DNA of 8,102 nucleotides from NCBI GenBank assembly GCA_030431085.1, contig JAUIJW010000099.1, forward strand, positions 1-8,102. Direction: 5' to 3'. The stretch is from Bacteroidia bacterium (GTDB taxonomy: Bacteria; Bacteroidota; Bacteroidia; Flavobacteriales; Flavobacteriaceae). The translations under genes were made by a program, and so were the position numbers. Position 1 is the first letter of the stretch; each line of letters opens with the position of its first letter. Of this stretch, positions 1 through 6,214 are shown one piece after another. The notes beneath the pieces were generated by a model that saw nothing but the letters and a program-made list of their open reading frames with translations, made no database searches and was not told where the DNA came from.

Positions 1-192
1 ATAGATAAACATCATTCTGCTATAAAAAATGATTTGGCTCAAAGAACGAAGCATCAGTTAAGAAGAGTGCCTGATATTACTTTTTATGACGATGATTCTT
101 TGGATTATATTGATAATATCGAGGCTGCTTTACGCGGAAAAGATGACGATCCTATCAAGAACCCTGAAGCTTCGAACAAAAAGAAATCGTAA
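1..192 (+). CDS. rbfA: 30S ribosome-binding factor A, C-terminal part (5' end outside window)
   Basis: The open frame enters from the left edge and ends at TAA 190-192, giving the last 63 residues. The piece carries the segment LRRVPDITFYDDDSLDYIDNI, which matches the C-terminal end of the RbfA KH-type fold (a basic LRxVPxLxF strand, then an acidic DxSLDY helix start). After it comes a lysine-rich, probably disordered tail ending KKKS. RbfA binds the 30S subunit and assists late maturation near the 5' end of 16S rRNA, including under cold stress. A full protein is usually about 120-130 residues, so roughly half is missing because of the window edge, not a mutation. The permease gene starts 3 bp after the stop, so the two are probably co-transcribed. 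Identification rests on one motif-sized region. Confidence 0.85.
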   Translation: MDKHHSAIKNDLAQRTKHQLRRVPDITFYDDDSLDYIDNIEAALRGKDDDPIKNPEASNKKKS

Positions 193-195
193 TTT

Positions 196-1395
196 TTGAA
201 TTTTTCTTTATACATAGCTAAAAGGTACTTATTTTCGAAAAGCAGTAATAATGCTATCAATATCATTACACTTATTGCAACCATTGGGGTTATTGTAAGT
301 ACGATTGCCTTATTTATTGTTTTATCGGTATTTTCTGGGCTGAAAAATTTTAGCCTTAGCTTTATACAAACTATTGATCCCGATTTAAAAATTACTGCAG
401 TAAAGGGTAAATCTTTTCAATATAATGAGCGTATAGATCACATTTTAAATGAAGCTCAAATCGCTTCGTTCACTAAAGTTATTGAAGAAAGAGCTTTTTT
501 TAATTATGGAGATAAATCACATGTGGCCATGATTAAAGGTGTTGATACCAATTACTTACATGTCAATCGTGTAGATACTGCGGTGTTTCTAGGGAATTGG
601 GTCAATTATAAAGCGAAGCATACTGCTGTCGTGGGTAATGCCATATCGAGTATTCTTTCTGTTGGAGCCTATGATTTTGTTGAAACATTAAAAGTTTTTG
701 TACCTAAACCTGGTGAGGGTTACCTAACTAATACTAAAAATGCATTTACTCAAGTGAATACGCAGCCTATAGGAGTTTACAAGTTAACGGATGATATTGA
801 TAAAAAGTTTGTATTTGTAAATTTAAGTTTAGCACAACATCTATTAGGTTACCAAAACAATCAAATTTCTGCAATTGAAATTAAATTGCCGCCAAAAGCT
901 AAAGAAGCTGATATACAAGTTGAGTTACAAAACCAATTAGGAAGTGAGTTTAAGGTAGAGACAAGAGCGCAATTGAACTCGGTGTTTTATAAGATGTTAA
1001 ATACAGAAAATTTGGCGTCGTATTTAGTTTTTACCCTAATATTGATGATTGCGCTTTTTAATGTGATTGGTGCTATTGTTATGATGATTATTGATAAAAA
1101 AGATAATCTAAAAACATTGTTTTATATGGGTGCAGATATTAAGGAGATTAGAAAAATATTTGTGTTACAAGGTTTTCTGCTTACTGTTTTTGGATTAATC
1201 GTAGGATTAATTTTGGCCATCCCTTTTGTATTACTACAGAAAAAGTATGGTCTAATCATGATAACTAATTCATTGGCCTACCCGGTTGAGTTTTATCTGT
1301 CTAATTTAGTGGTTGTAGTGCTTACGATCTTAGTTTTGGGTTTTTTGGCAGCTAAAATGGCAAGTATTAGGATTTCTAAAAAATTAGTAGAATAG
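196..1395 (+). CDS. FtsX/LolC-LolE-like ABC transporter permease
   Basis: This is a 399-residue inner-membrane protein with the layout of MacB/LolE-type permeases. It has one transmembrane helix near the N terminus (about 20-45), a large extracytoplasmic domain (about 50-270), then three helices (about 273-299, 322-347 and 368-388) forming the FtsX domain. The region before the first helix (YIAKRYLFSKSSNNAINIIT) and the AYPVEF stretch at 361-366 are typical of the LolE-like family in Bacteroidota. In LolCDE such permeases extract lipoproteins from the inner membrane, powered by a LolD ATPase; that role is inferred here because no ATPase gene is adjacent. The start is TTG: it lies 3 bp after the rbfA stop, and the first internal Met is residue 112, so no ATG start could keep the first helix. 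It may instead serve a different substrate as a MacB-like exporter subunit. Confidence 0.85.
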   Translation: MNFSLYIAKRYLFSKSSNNAINIITLIATIGVIVSTIALFIVLSVFSGLKNFSLSFIQTIDPDLKITAVKGKSFQYNERIDHILNEAQIASFTKVIEERAFFNYGDKSHVAMIKGVDTNYLHVNRVDTAVFLGNWVNYKAKHTAVVGNAISSILSVGAYDFVETLKVFVPKPGEGYLTNTKNAFTQVNTQPIGVYKLTDDIDKKFVFVNLSLAQHLLGYQNNQISAIEIKLPPKAKEADIQVELQNQLGSEFKVETRAQLNSVFYKMLNTENLASYLVFTLILMIALFNVIGAIVMMIIDKKDNLKTLFYMGADIKEIRKIFVLQGFLLTVFGLIVGLILAIPFVLLQKKYGLIMITNSLAYPVEFYLSNLVVVVLTILVLGFLAAKMASIRISKKLVE

Positions 1396-1405
1396 TCATC
1401 CAAAC

Positions 1406-2383
1406 CTAGCCAAATTTTTGTAAAACTTCTTCAAAAGTATCGAAAACACCTTCCTTTGTGTCTGAGGTTACCATTTTTAGACGATACTCTTTAAAGTGAG
1501 GAATGCCTTTAAAATAATTGGTATAATGTCTTCTGGTTTCAAAAACCCCCGTGTGTTCACCATTCCAAGCAACGGCCATTTCTAAGTGGCGTTTGGCTAC
1601 TTTAACTCTTTCTGCTAGGGGTGGAGAAGGTAAGTGTTCACCTGTTTTAAAAAAATGTTTTACATCTTTAAAAAACCATGGGTTACCAATACTGGCTCTA
1701 CCAATCATCGCACCATCTAAGCCATATTGATCTCTCATGATAACGGCTTTCTCTGCAGAGTCAACGTCGCCATTACCAAAAATAGGTATAGTGATTCTTG
1801 GATTATTTTTAACCTCTGCAATAGGCGACCAATCAGCGCTACCTTTATACATTTGGGCTCTAGTTCTACCATGAATGGCTAAAGCTTGTATGCCTACATC
1901 TTGTAGCCTTTCTGCCACTTCGTGAATGTAAATAGAATCATGATCCCAACCCAATCTGGTCTTTACAGTAATAGGTAATTTAGTATGTTTTACCATAGCT
2001 TCGGTTAATTTAACCATAAGTGGGATGTCTTTGAGTATACCAGCTCCTGCACCTTTACTAACCACCTTTTTTACAGGACAACCAAAATTGATATCGATAA
2101 AATCTGGATTAGATTTTTCTACAATTTCAACTGTCTGTAGCATTGAGTCTAGGTTAGCACCAAAAATTTGAATCCCCACAGGACGCTCTTTATCGTAGAT
2201 GTCCAATTTTTGCACACTTTTGGCAGCGTCTCGAATTAATCCTTCAGAAGAAATAAATTCGGTGTAAACCACATCGGCACCTTGCTCTTTACACAAAGCA
2301 CGAAATGGTGGATCGCTAACATCCTCCATCGGAGCCAGTAATAATGGGAAGCTCCCCAAATCTATGTTGCCTATTTTTGCCAT
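1406..2383 (-). CDS. dusB: tRNA-dihydrouridine synthase, DusB/NifR3-like
   Basis: This 325-residue flavoenzyme reduces specific uridines in the tRNA D-loop to dihydrouridine, using FMN and NADPH. The TIM-barrel landmarks appear in order: LLAPMEDVSDPPFR (about 15-28), which opens the FMN site; INFGCPVKKV with the presumed catalytic proton donor Cys102; the glycine-rich GAGAGIL (111-117); KTRLGW with FMN-contacting Lys141; the HGRTRAQMYKGSADW block with His171; FGNGDV (202-207); and GRASIGNPWFF (228-238), the phosphate-binding end of the barrel. The smaller helical C-terminal domain follows. Length fits the family (about 310-350). DusB is the best subfamily guess from the HGRTR...YxGxADW block; other Dus types cannot be fully excluded. 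The gene converges on the permease with 10 bp between stops and no obvious terminator. The next internal Met is in the conserved APME motif, so the ATG at 2383 must be the start. Confidence 0.93.
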   Translation of the reverse strand: MAKIGNIDLGSFPLLLAPMEDVSDPPFRALCKEQGADVVYTEFISSEGLIRDAAKSVQKLDIYDKERPVGIQIFGANLDSMLQTVEIVEKSNPDFIDINFGCPVKKVVSKGAGAGILKDIPLMVKLTEAMVKHTKLPITVKTRLGWDHDSIYIHEVAERLQDVGIQALAIHGRTRAQMYKGSADWSPIAEVKNNPRITIPIFGNGDVDSAEKAVIMRDQYGLDGAMIGRASIGNPWFFKDVKHFFKTGEHLPSPPLAERVKVAKRHLEMAVAWNGEHTGVFETRRHYTNYFKGIPHFKEYRLKMVTSDTKEGVFDTFEEVLQKFG

Positions 2384-2391
2384 AATTTTTG

Positions 2392-2399
2392 CAAAAGTA
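2392..2399 (-). promoter_or_regulatory. Candidate -7 promoter element for dus
   Basis: On the minus strand these bases read TACTTTTG, a perfect match to the Bacteroidota sigma-A -7 consensus TAnnTTTG. Transcription would start a few bases downstream, near 2386-2388, only about 3-5 nt before the dus ATG at 2383. No TTG -33 element is seen at the expected distance. The placement before an isolated gene supports it, but an 8-base match in AT-rich DNA can arise by chance. Confidence 0.45.
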
Positions 2400-2467
2400 T
2401 TAAAACTTTAATTCTTTTAAGTTACAGATGTGCTAAAAACACTATGTTTACTTAACAATAAATAAGT

Positions 2468-2475
2468 TAAATTTG
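2468..2475 (+). promoter_or_regulatory. Candidate -7 promoter element for the PD40 lipoprotein gene
   Basis: The bases read TAAATTTG, a perfect TAnnTTTG match. The expected transcription start is around 2480, leaving a leader of roughly 15-17 nt before ATG 2497. A weak -33-like TTTA lies at 2447-2450. The element covers the TTG at 2473-2475 that would otherwise be the longest-ORF start, so if the promoter is real that TTG is not transcribed. Confidence 0.45.
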
Positions 2476-2496
2476 CCCAAATTAAAATGTATTTCA

Positions 2497-3627
2497 ATGA
2501 GACAATTAATAATTACTGGATTTATATTAATGGGCTTAATTGGTTGTAAAAAATCAGAGCCATCCCATAAAAGTCATCAAAAATCTACTCATGATCAGCC
2601 TTCTGGTGCTACAGTAATTGTTGATCAAATCCATTATTCTCAAGAGAAGCACTTAAAAAATATCAAACAATTGACATTTGGAGGAGATAATGCTGAAGCA
2701 TACTGGAGTTTTGATGGAAAAAGCATAGTTTTTCAATCGAATAATAAAGAATGGGGATTGGAATGTGATCAAATTTTTACCATGCCCATTACACAAGATT
2801 TAAAAATTGATAGTTTGCCTCAAATGGTAAGTACTGGCTTAGGTAGAACAACATGTAGTTATTTTTTACCTGGTGATACCACTATAGTGTACTCATCAAC
2901 CCATTTAGGCGGTAAAGATTGTCCACCAACACCAAAAAAAGAAGATTATGATGGCAAATATGTATGGCCAGTGTATAATACTTATGATATTTTTGTGGCA
3001 GATATTGATGGTAAGCAATTAAAACAGCTTACTAAAGAACCTGGATATGATGCGGAGCCAACAGTATCCCCTAAAGGAGATAAAATTGTTTTTACCTCAG
3101 ATCGTTCTGGAGACCTAGAATTGTACACCATGGATATTGATGGATCTAATGTAAAACAGGTAACGCATGAACTAGGTTATGATGGAGGAGCATTTTTCTC
3201 CCCAGATGGAGAAAGACTGATTTTCCGTTCTTCCCGACCTAAAACGGAGAAAGACATTAAAGAGTACAAAGATTTATTAGCTCAGGGCTTGGTCATGCCC
3301 ACCAATATGGAGTTGTATATTTGTAATATTGATGGTACCGAATTGAAGAAAATTACCGATTTAGGCAGTGCAAATTGGGCGCCATTTTTTCACCCCAGTG
3401 GTCAAAAAATAATTTTCTCATCCAACCATCACAAGCCTAAGCACGATAGTTTTAATTTATTTATGATGGATATTGATGGGAATAATTTAGAACAAATTAC
3501 TTGGGATGGTGTTTTTGATGCTTTCCCAATGTTTTCGCCAGACGGTACCAAGTTGATATTTTCTTCGAACAGAAATAATCAAGGCACCAGAGATACCAAT
3601 TTATTTATTGCAGATTGGGTAGAATAA
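2497..3627 (+). CDS. TolB-like PD40 beta-propeller lipoprotein
   Basis: This is a 376-residue protein from the chosen ATG. It begins with a textbook lipoprotein signal (basic MRQ, hydrophobic core, lipobox LIGC with lipidated Cys17), followed by a polar His/Lys/Ser-rich tether to about residue 45. Six PD40-type blades follow, with cores at about 68-81, 119-134, 187-202, 231-246, 295-310 and 342-358 (pattern FSPDGxxLIFxSxR), consistent with a six-bladed propeller as in TolB. Four strands end in a repeated D/N-I-D-G-x-x-(L/V)-(K/E)-(Q/K)-(I/V/L)-T motif (DIDG near 169, 213 and 325; NIDG near 277). An insertion at about 248-272 interrupts blade four. It is probably periplasm-facing or surface-exposed on the outer membrane, and its partner or ligand is unknown. 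No tolQRA or pal is nearby and the N-terminal TolB domain is absent, so calling it TolB itself is not justified. A TTG start at 2473 would bury the signal peptide behind 8 extra residues. Confidence 0.88.
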   Translation: MRQLIITGFILMGLIGCKKSEPSHKSHQKSTHDQPSGATVIVDQIHYSQEKHLKNIKQLTFGGDNAEAYWSFDGKSIVFQSNNKEWGLECDQIFTMPITQDLKIDSLPQMVSTGLGRTTCSYFLPGDTTIVYSSTHLGGKDCPPTPKKEDYDGKYVWPVYNTYDIFVADIDGKQLKQLTKEPGYDAEPTVSPKGDKIVFTSDRSGDLELYTMDIDGSNVKQVTHELGYDGGAFFSPDGERLIFRSSRPKTEKDIKEYKDLLAQGLVMPTNMELYICNIDGTELKKITDLGSANWAPFFHPSGQKIIFSSNHHKPKHDSFNLFMMDIDGNNLEQITWDGVFDAFPMFSPDGTKLIFSSNRNNQGTRDTNLFIADWVE

Positions 3628-3717
3628 TATTAGCTTGCTTAAAAAAATACAGCTAAAACATTTGTTTTTTCGCTATCTTGCAGCACTTTTTATAGAAAGA
3701 ATTGTTTAGCCTTTTAC

Positions 3718-3756
3718 ATGACGAAAAAAAAGATAAAAAGGCATTATGACGTATGA
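3718..3756 (+). other. Possible 12-codon leader ORF overlapping the lepA start
   Basis: ATG at 3718 opens a short frame encoding MTKKKIKRHYDV. Its TGA stop (3754-3756) overlaps the lepA ATG (3753-3755) as ATGA, the usual geometry of translational coupling. The frame differs from that of lepA, so it is not an N-terminal extension. The peptide is strongly basic (KKKIKR). Such a short ORF can arise by chance; only the exact stop-start overlap speaks for it. Confidence 0.22.
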
Positions 3757-5549
3757 AGAATATTCGAAATTTTTGCATCATTGCTCATATAGACCATGGT
3801 AAAAGTACCTTGGCAGATAGGCTTTTAGAGTATACACAAACCATTACAGAACGAGAAAGGAAAGATCAGTTACTCGATAATATGGATCTTGAAAGAGAAA
3901 GAGGTATTACCATTAAGAGTCATGCCATACAAATGGATTATGTTCACGAAGGAGAACCATACATATTGAATTTAATAGATACACCTGGCCATGTTGATTT
4001 TTCATATGAAGTATCGAGATCTATAGCAGCCTGCGAAGGGGCATTGTTAATTGTAGATGCAGCCCAAAGTATTCAAGCTCAAACCATTTCTAATTTGTAT
4101 TTGGCCTTAGAGAATGATTTAGAAATTATTCCGGTATTGAATAAAGTTGATTTACCAAGCGCTAATCCAGAAGAAGTTACAGATGATATAGTAGAGTTGT
4201 TAGGGTGCTTGCCTGAAGAGGTTATTCATGCCAGTGGTAAAACTGGTTTAGGAGTAGACAATATCTTAAAAGCCATTATTGATAAAATCCCTGCTCCACA
4301 AGGTAACGAAAATGAATCATTACAAGCATTGATTTTTGATTCTGTATATAACTCGTATCGAGGTGTTGAAACTTATTTTAGAGTAATTAATGGTGAGATT
4401 AAAAAGGGGCAGCGCATAAAGTTTATGGCTACCAACAATGAATATTTTGCCGATGAAGTAGGTACACTTAAATTAAAGCAAGAGCCTAAACAGGTGATTA
4501 AAGCTGGAGATGTTGGGTATTTAATTACTGGTATTAAAACCGCTAGCGAGGTGAAGGTAGGAGATACAATTACAGATGCCGCTAACCCTACGAAGAATGA
4601 AATTGAGGGATTTGAAGATGTAAAGCCCATGGTGTTTGCAGGTATTTATCCTGTAGATACAGAAGATTATGAAGAGCTAAGAGCCTCTATGGAAAAGCTT
4701 CAGCTTAATGATGCTTCTTTAGTGTTTGCTCCAGAAAGTTCTGCAGCTTTAGGTTTTGGATTTAGATGCGGGTTTTTAGGAATGCTGCATTTAGAGATTA
4801 TTCAAGAAAGATTAGAGCGCGAGTTTGATATGACCGTAATTACAACAGTGCCTAACGTGTCTTATGAAGCTTTTACAAACAAGTATCCAGACGATGTTAT
4901 TTTGGTCAATAATCCATCAGATTTACCAGATCCATCCACTTTAAACCGAGTAGAAGAACCATATATTAAAGCCAGTATTATCACAAAGTCTGATTTTGTA
5001 GGTGCGGTAATGAGCTTATGTATTGAAAAAAGAGGAGAAATTACTAATCAAAATTATTTAACTCCAGAGCGGGTTGAGTTAAGTTTTGATATGCCTTTAT
5101 CAGAAATTGTATTTGATTTTTATGATAGGTTAAAAACCGTGTCTAAAGGATATGCTTCGTTCGATTATCACCCCATAGGGATGAGGCCGTCAAAACTGGT
5201 TAAGGTTGATGTATTGATTAACGCTCAGCCGGTTGATGCACTATCTGCTTTACTACATACAGATAATGCCTATCATATTGGTAAAAAAATATGTGAAAAA
5301 TTAAGAGAATTAATTCCTCGTCAACAATTTGATATTCCGATTCAAGCGGCTATTGGTGCTAAAATAATTGCCCGCGAAACAATCAAAGCTTTAAGAAAAG
5401 ATGTTACTGCAAAGTGTTATGGTGGAGATATTTCAAGAAAGCGAAAACTATTAGAAAAACAAAAGAAAGGAAAAAAACGTATGAGGCAAGTAGGTAATGT
5501 TGAGATACCACAACAAGCGTTTATGGCTGTACTAAAATTAAATGATTAG
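3753..5549 (+). CDS. lepA: Translation elongation factor 4 (LepA GTPase)
   Basis: A full-length 598-residue EF4/LepA, the ribosome-associated GTPase linked to back-translocation and to efficient initiation or 30S maturation. The GTPase motifs are intact: G1 AHIDHGKST (11-19), the switch I region RERGIT (48-53), G3 DTPGH (76-80) with catalytic His80, G4 NKVD (130-133), and G5 SGKTG (161-165). Domain II and the EF-G-like domains III and V follow. The LepA-specific C-terminal domain is clear: a YHPIGMRPSKLVKVDVLIN stretch, an RQQFDIPIQAAIG block, and the basic KRKLLEKQKKGKKRM region (563-577) that reaches toward the peptidyl-transferase centre. The start is the conserved MKNIRNFCIIAHIDHGKST form with no long extension. 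The gene stands alone between a PD40 lipoprotein 125 bp upstream and a hairpin terminator 27 bp downstream. The upstream gap shows only imperfect promoter-like words (TATCTTG at 3674-3680). Confidence 0.98.
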   Translation: MKNIRNFCIIAHIDHGKSTLADRLLEYTQTITERERKDQLLDNMDLERERGITIKSHAIQMDYVHEGEPYILNLIDTPGHVDFSYEVSRSIAACEGALLIVDAAQSIQAQTISNLYLALENDLEIIPVLNKVDLPSANPEEVTDDIVELLGCLPEEVIHASGKTGLGVDNILKAIIDKIPAPQGNENESLQALIFDSVYNSYRGVETYFRVINGEIKKGQRIKFMATNNEYFADEVGTLKLKQEPKQVIKAGDVGYLITGIKTASEVKVGDTITDAANPTKNEIEGFEDVKPMVFAGIYPVDTEDYEELRASMEKLQLNDASLVFAPESSAALGFGFRCGFLGMLHLEIIQERLEREFDMTVITTVPNVSYEAFTNKYPDDVILVNNPSDLPDPSTLNRVEEPYIKASIITKSDFVGAVMSLCIEKRGEITNQNYLTPERVELSFDMPLSEIVFDFYDRLKTVSKGYASFDYHPIGMRPSKLVKVDVLINAQPVDALSALLHTDNAYHIGKKICEKLRELIPRQQFDIPIQAAIGAKIIARETIKALRKDVTAKCYGGDISRKRKLLEKQKKGKKRMRQVGNVEIPQQAFMAVLKLND

Positions 5550-5576
5550 CAAATTTTATTGTAAATATAAGACTAG

Positions 5577-5601
5577 AAAACCACGCTTTAAGCGTGGTTT
5601 T
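5577..5601. terminator. Bidirectional intrinsic terminator between lepA and the convergent small gene
   Basis: AAAACCACGC (5577-5586) pairs perfectly with GCGTGGTTTT (5592-5601) around the 5-base loop TTTAA. The GC core CCACGC/GCGTGG is flanked by an A-run on the left and a T-run on the right, so the RNA ends in a U-tract whichever strand is read. It lies 27 bp after the lepA stop and 26 bp beyond the stop of the minus-strand gene ending at 5628, as expected for a terminator shared by convergent genes. Confidence 0.85.
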
Positions 5602-5627
5602 CGGTTAAATAAAAAGGGGGAATCTAT

Positions 5628-5927
5628 TTAAACTTTATTACCGTCGGCATCAAAGGTTACTTCCATATTTTCTGTACCATTACTTAATAAGACATGGTAT
5701 ACTACATCATCATTGACTTGACTTTTAAAAGCTTTTTCAATACTAAAATCTGCATAGTTATCCTCAATAGCTTCCGTTACCGAACTTGGTAAATCGCTTA
5801 CGGCAATCTCTTCTCTATCTTGAGAATAGGCTACGATGTCACTGTTTAACTCTAAATTGTGGGAGAAAGAAGAGGTAGTGGCCAATGTAAAAATGGCAGC
5901 TGCTAAAATTAATTTAATAGTTCTCAT
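5628..5927 (-). CDS. Small exported protein with a PepSY-like (DUF2874-type) domain
   Basis: This 99-residue protein starts with a clear Sec signal peptide: MRTIK, a hydrophobic core LILAAAIFTLA, and a probable signal peptidase I cut near residue 22 (SFS/HN). The mature part is about 77 residues, acidic and without cysteine. Residues about 42-99 have the pattern of the short PepSY-like/BLIP-fold domains common in Bacteroidota: DLPSSVTEAIEDNY, a helix-forming 'DLP..V..aI..ny' opening, then strands with KAFKSQ, VVYHVLLSNG and a closing EVTFDADGNKV. Related proteins often carry two copies and respond to envelope or metal conditions; only one copy fits here. The function is unknown and the family call rests on the pattern. 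The gene converges on lepA and shares its terminator. Its own promoter is uncertain: only one-mismatch words such as TACTTTAG (5988-5995, minus strand) are present. Confidence 0.78.
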   Translation of the reverse strand: MRTIKLILAAAIFTLATTSSFSHNLELNSDIVAYSQDREEIAVSDLPSSVTEAIEDNYADFSIEKAFKSQVNDDVVYHVLLSNGTENMEVTFDADGNKV

Positions 5928-6042
5928 AGTTATTGTTTTTAGTTAAAATAATGCAATTAATCCGTTTATGAATTAATTTCTATACCACTAAAGTAATGGG
6001 TAATTCTAAAGCTAATCTGAAGATAATTGATAAGTGTATTGC

Positions 6043-6050
6043 TAATTTTG
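6043..6050 (+). promoter_or_regulatory. Possible distal -7 promoter element upstream of korA
   Basis: TAATTTTG matches TAnnTTTG exactly and is identical to the word at 6143-6150, 100 bp further on. The nearest upstream TTG (6027-6029) is only 13 bp away, too close for a normal -33 element. If active, transcription would begin near 6055 and give korA a leader of about 160 nt containing a 22-codon ORF (6066-6134). Confidence 0.25.
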
Positions 6051-6142
6051 CATTAAAATGATAATATGAAAAAAAGTAGCTGTGAAAATTACGAATATAG
6101 TAATAGAATTATACTGTTGAATTTTGCGTATTAAGTTCATGT

Positions 6143-6150
6143 TAATTTTG
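6143..6150 (+). promoter_or_regulatory. Candidate -7 promoter element for korA(B)
   Basis: TAATTTTG is a perfect match to TAnnTTTG. Possible -33 words are TTTG at 6123-6126 (16-bp spacing, slightly short) and TTG at 6117-6119 (23-bp spacing). The expected transcription start is about 6154-6156, giving a leader of about 60 nt before ATG 6215. The intergenic region is 287 bp and otherwise contains nothing recognisable apart from the sites listed here. Confidence 0.42.
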
Positions 6151-6155
6151 GATAG

Positions 6156-6214
6156 AGTTGCTCAACTATTTTATAAATATTGCTTAAATTTAGAGACAAT
6201 AAACCCAGTTGAGT
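6156..6214 (+). other. korA leader with two alternative base-pairings reaching the start codon
   Basis: AGTTGCTCAACT at 6156-6167 is a near-perfect palindrome, and its right half can pair a second time: CTCAACT (6161-6167) is the exact complement of AGTTGAG (6207-6213). A G-U pair (6160 with 6214) extends this right up to the ATG at 6215. In RNA the two pairings exclude each other, one leaving the start region open and one closing it. The DNA palindrome could equally be a protein-binding site near the predicted transcription start. Pairings of 7-8 bp in AT-rich DNA are not rare, so this is a lead only. Confidence 0.2.

Noticed and set aside
2387..2396. Palindrome TTTTGCAAAA as a possible operator before dus
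   Set aside because: It overlaps the -7 element TACTTTTG, whose TTTTGCA context produces the symmetry; no second half-site or repeat supports a regulator site.
2487..2549. Short out-of-frame ORF starting at ATG 2487, overlapping the lipoprotein start
   Set aside because: It overlaps the signal peptide sequence in another frame, has no motif, and needs no explanation beyond chance.
3000..3490. Repeated GATATTGATGG words in the DNA
   Set aside because: They encode the recurring DIDG strand ends of the PD40 blades and are explained by protein repeats, not by a DNA repeat element.
3630..3670. TTAGCT...AGCTAA inverted repeat followed by a T-rich run after the PD40 gene
   Set aside because: The stem is only 6 AT-rich pairs with a 15-base loop, and the T-run is interrupted and separated from the stem; too weak to call a terminator.
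3661..3680. Possible lepA promoter (TTTG at 3661 and TATCTTG at 3674)
   Set aside because: The -7 word lacks one T of TAnnTTTG and the two elements are only 9 bp apart, so it cannot be told from chance in this AT-rich gap.
4373..4630. Open frame on the minus strand inside lepA
   Set aside because: It is a shadow of the lepA coding strand, with no signal, motif or promoter, inside an intact conserved gene.
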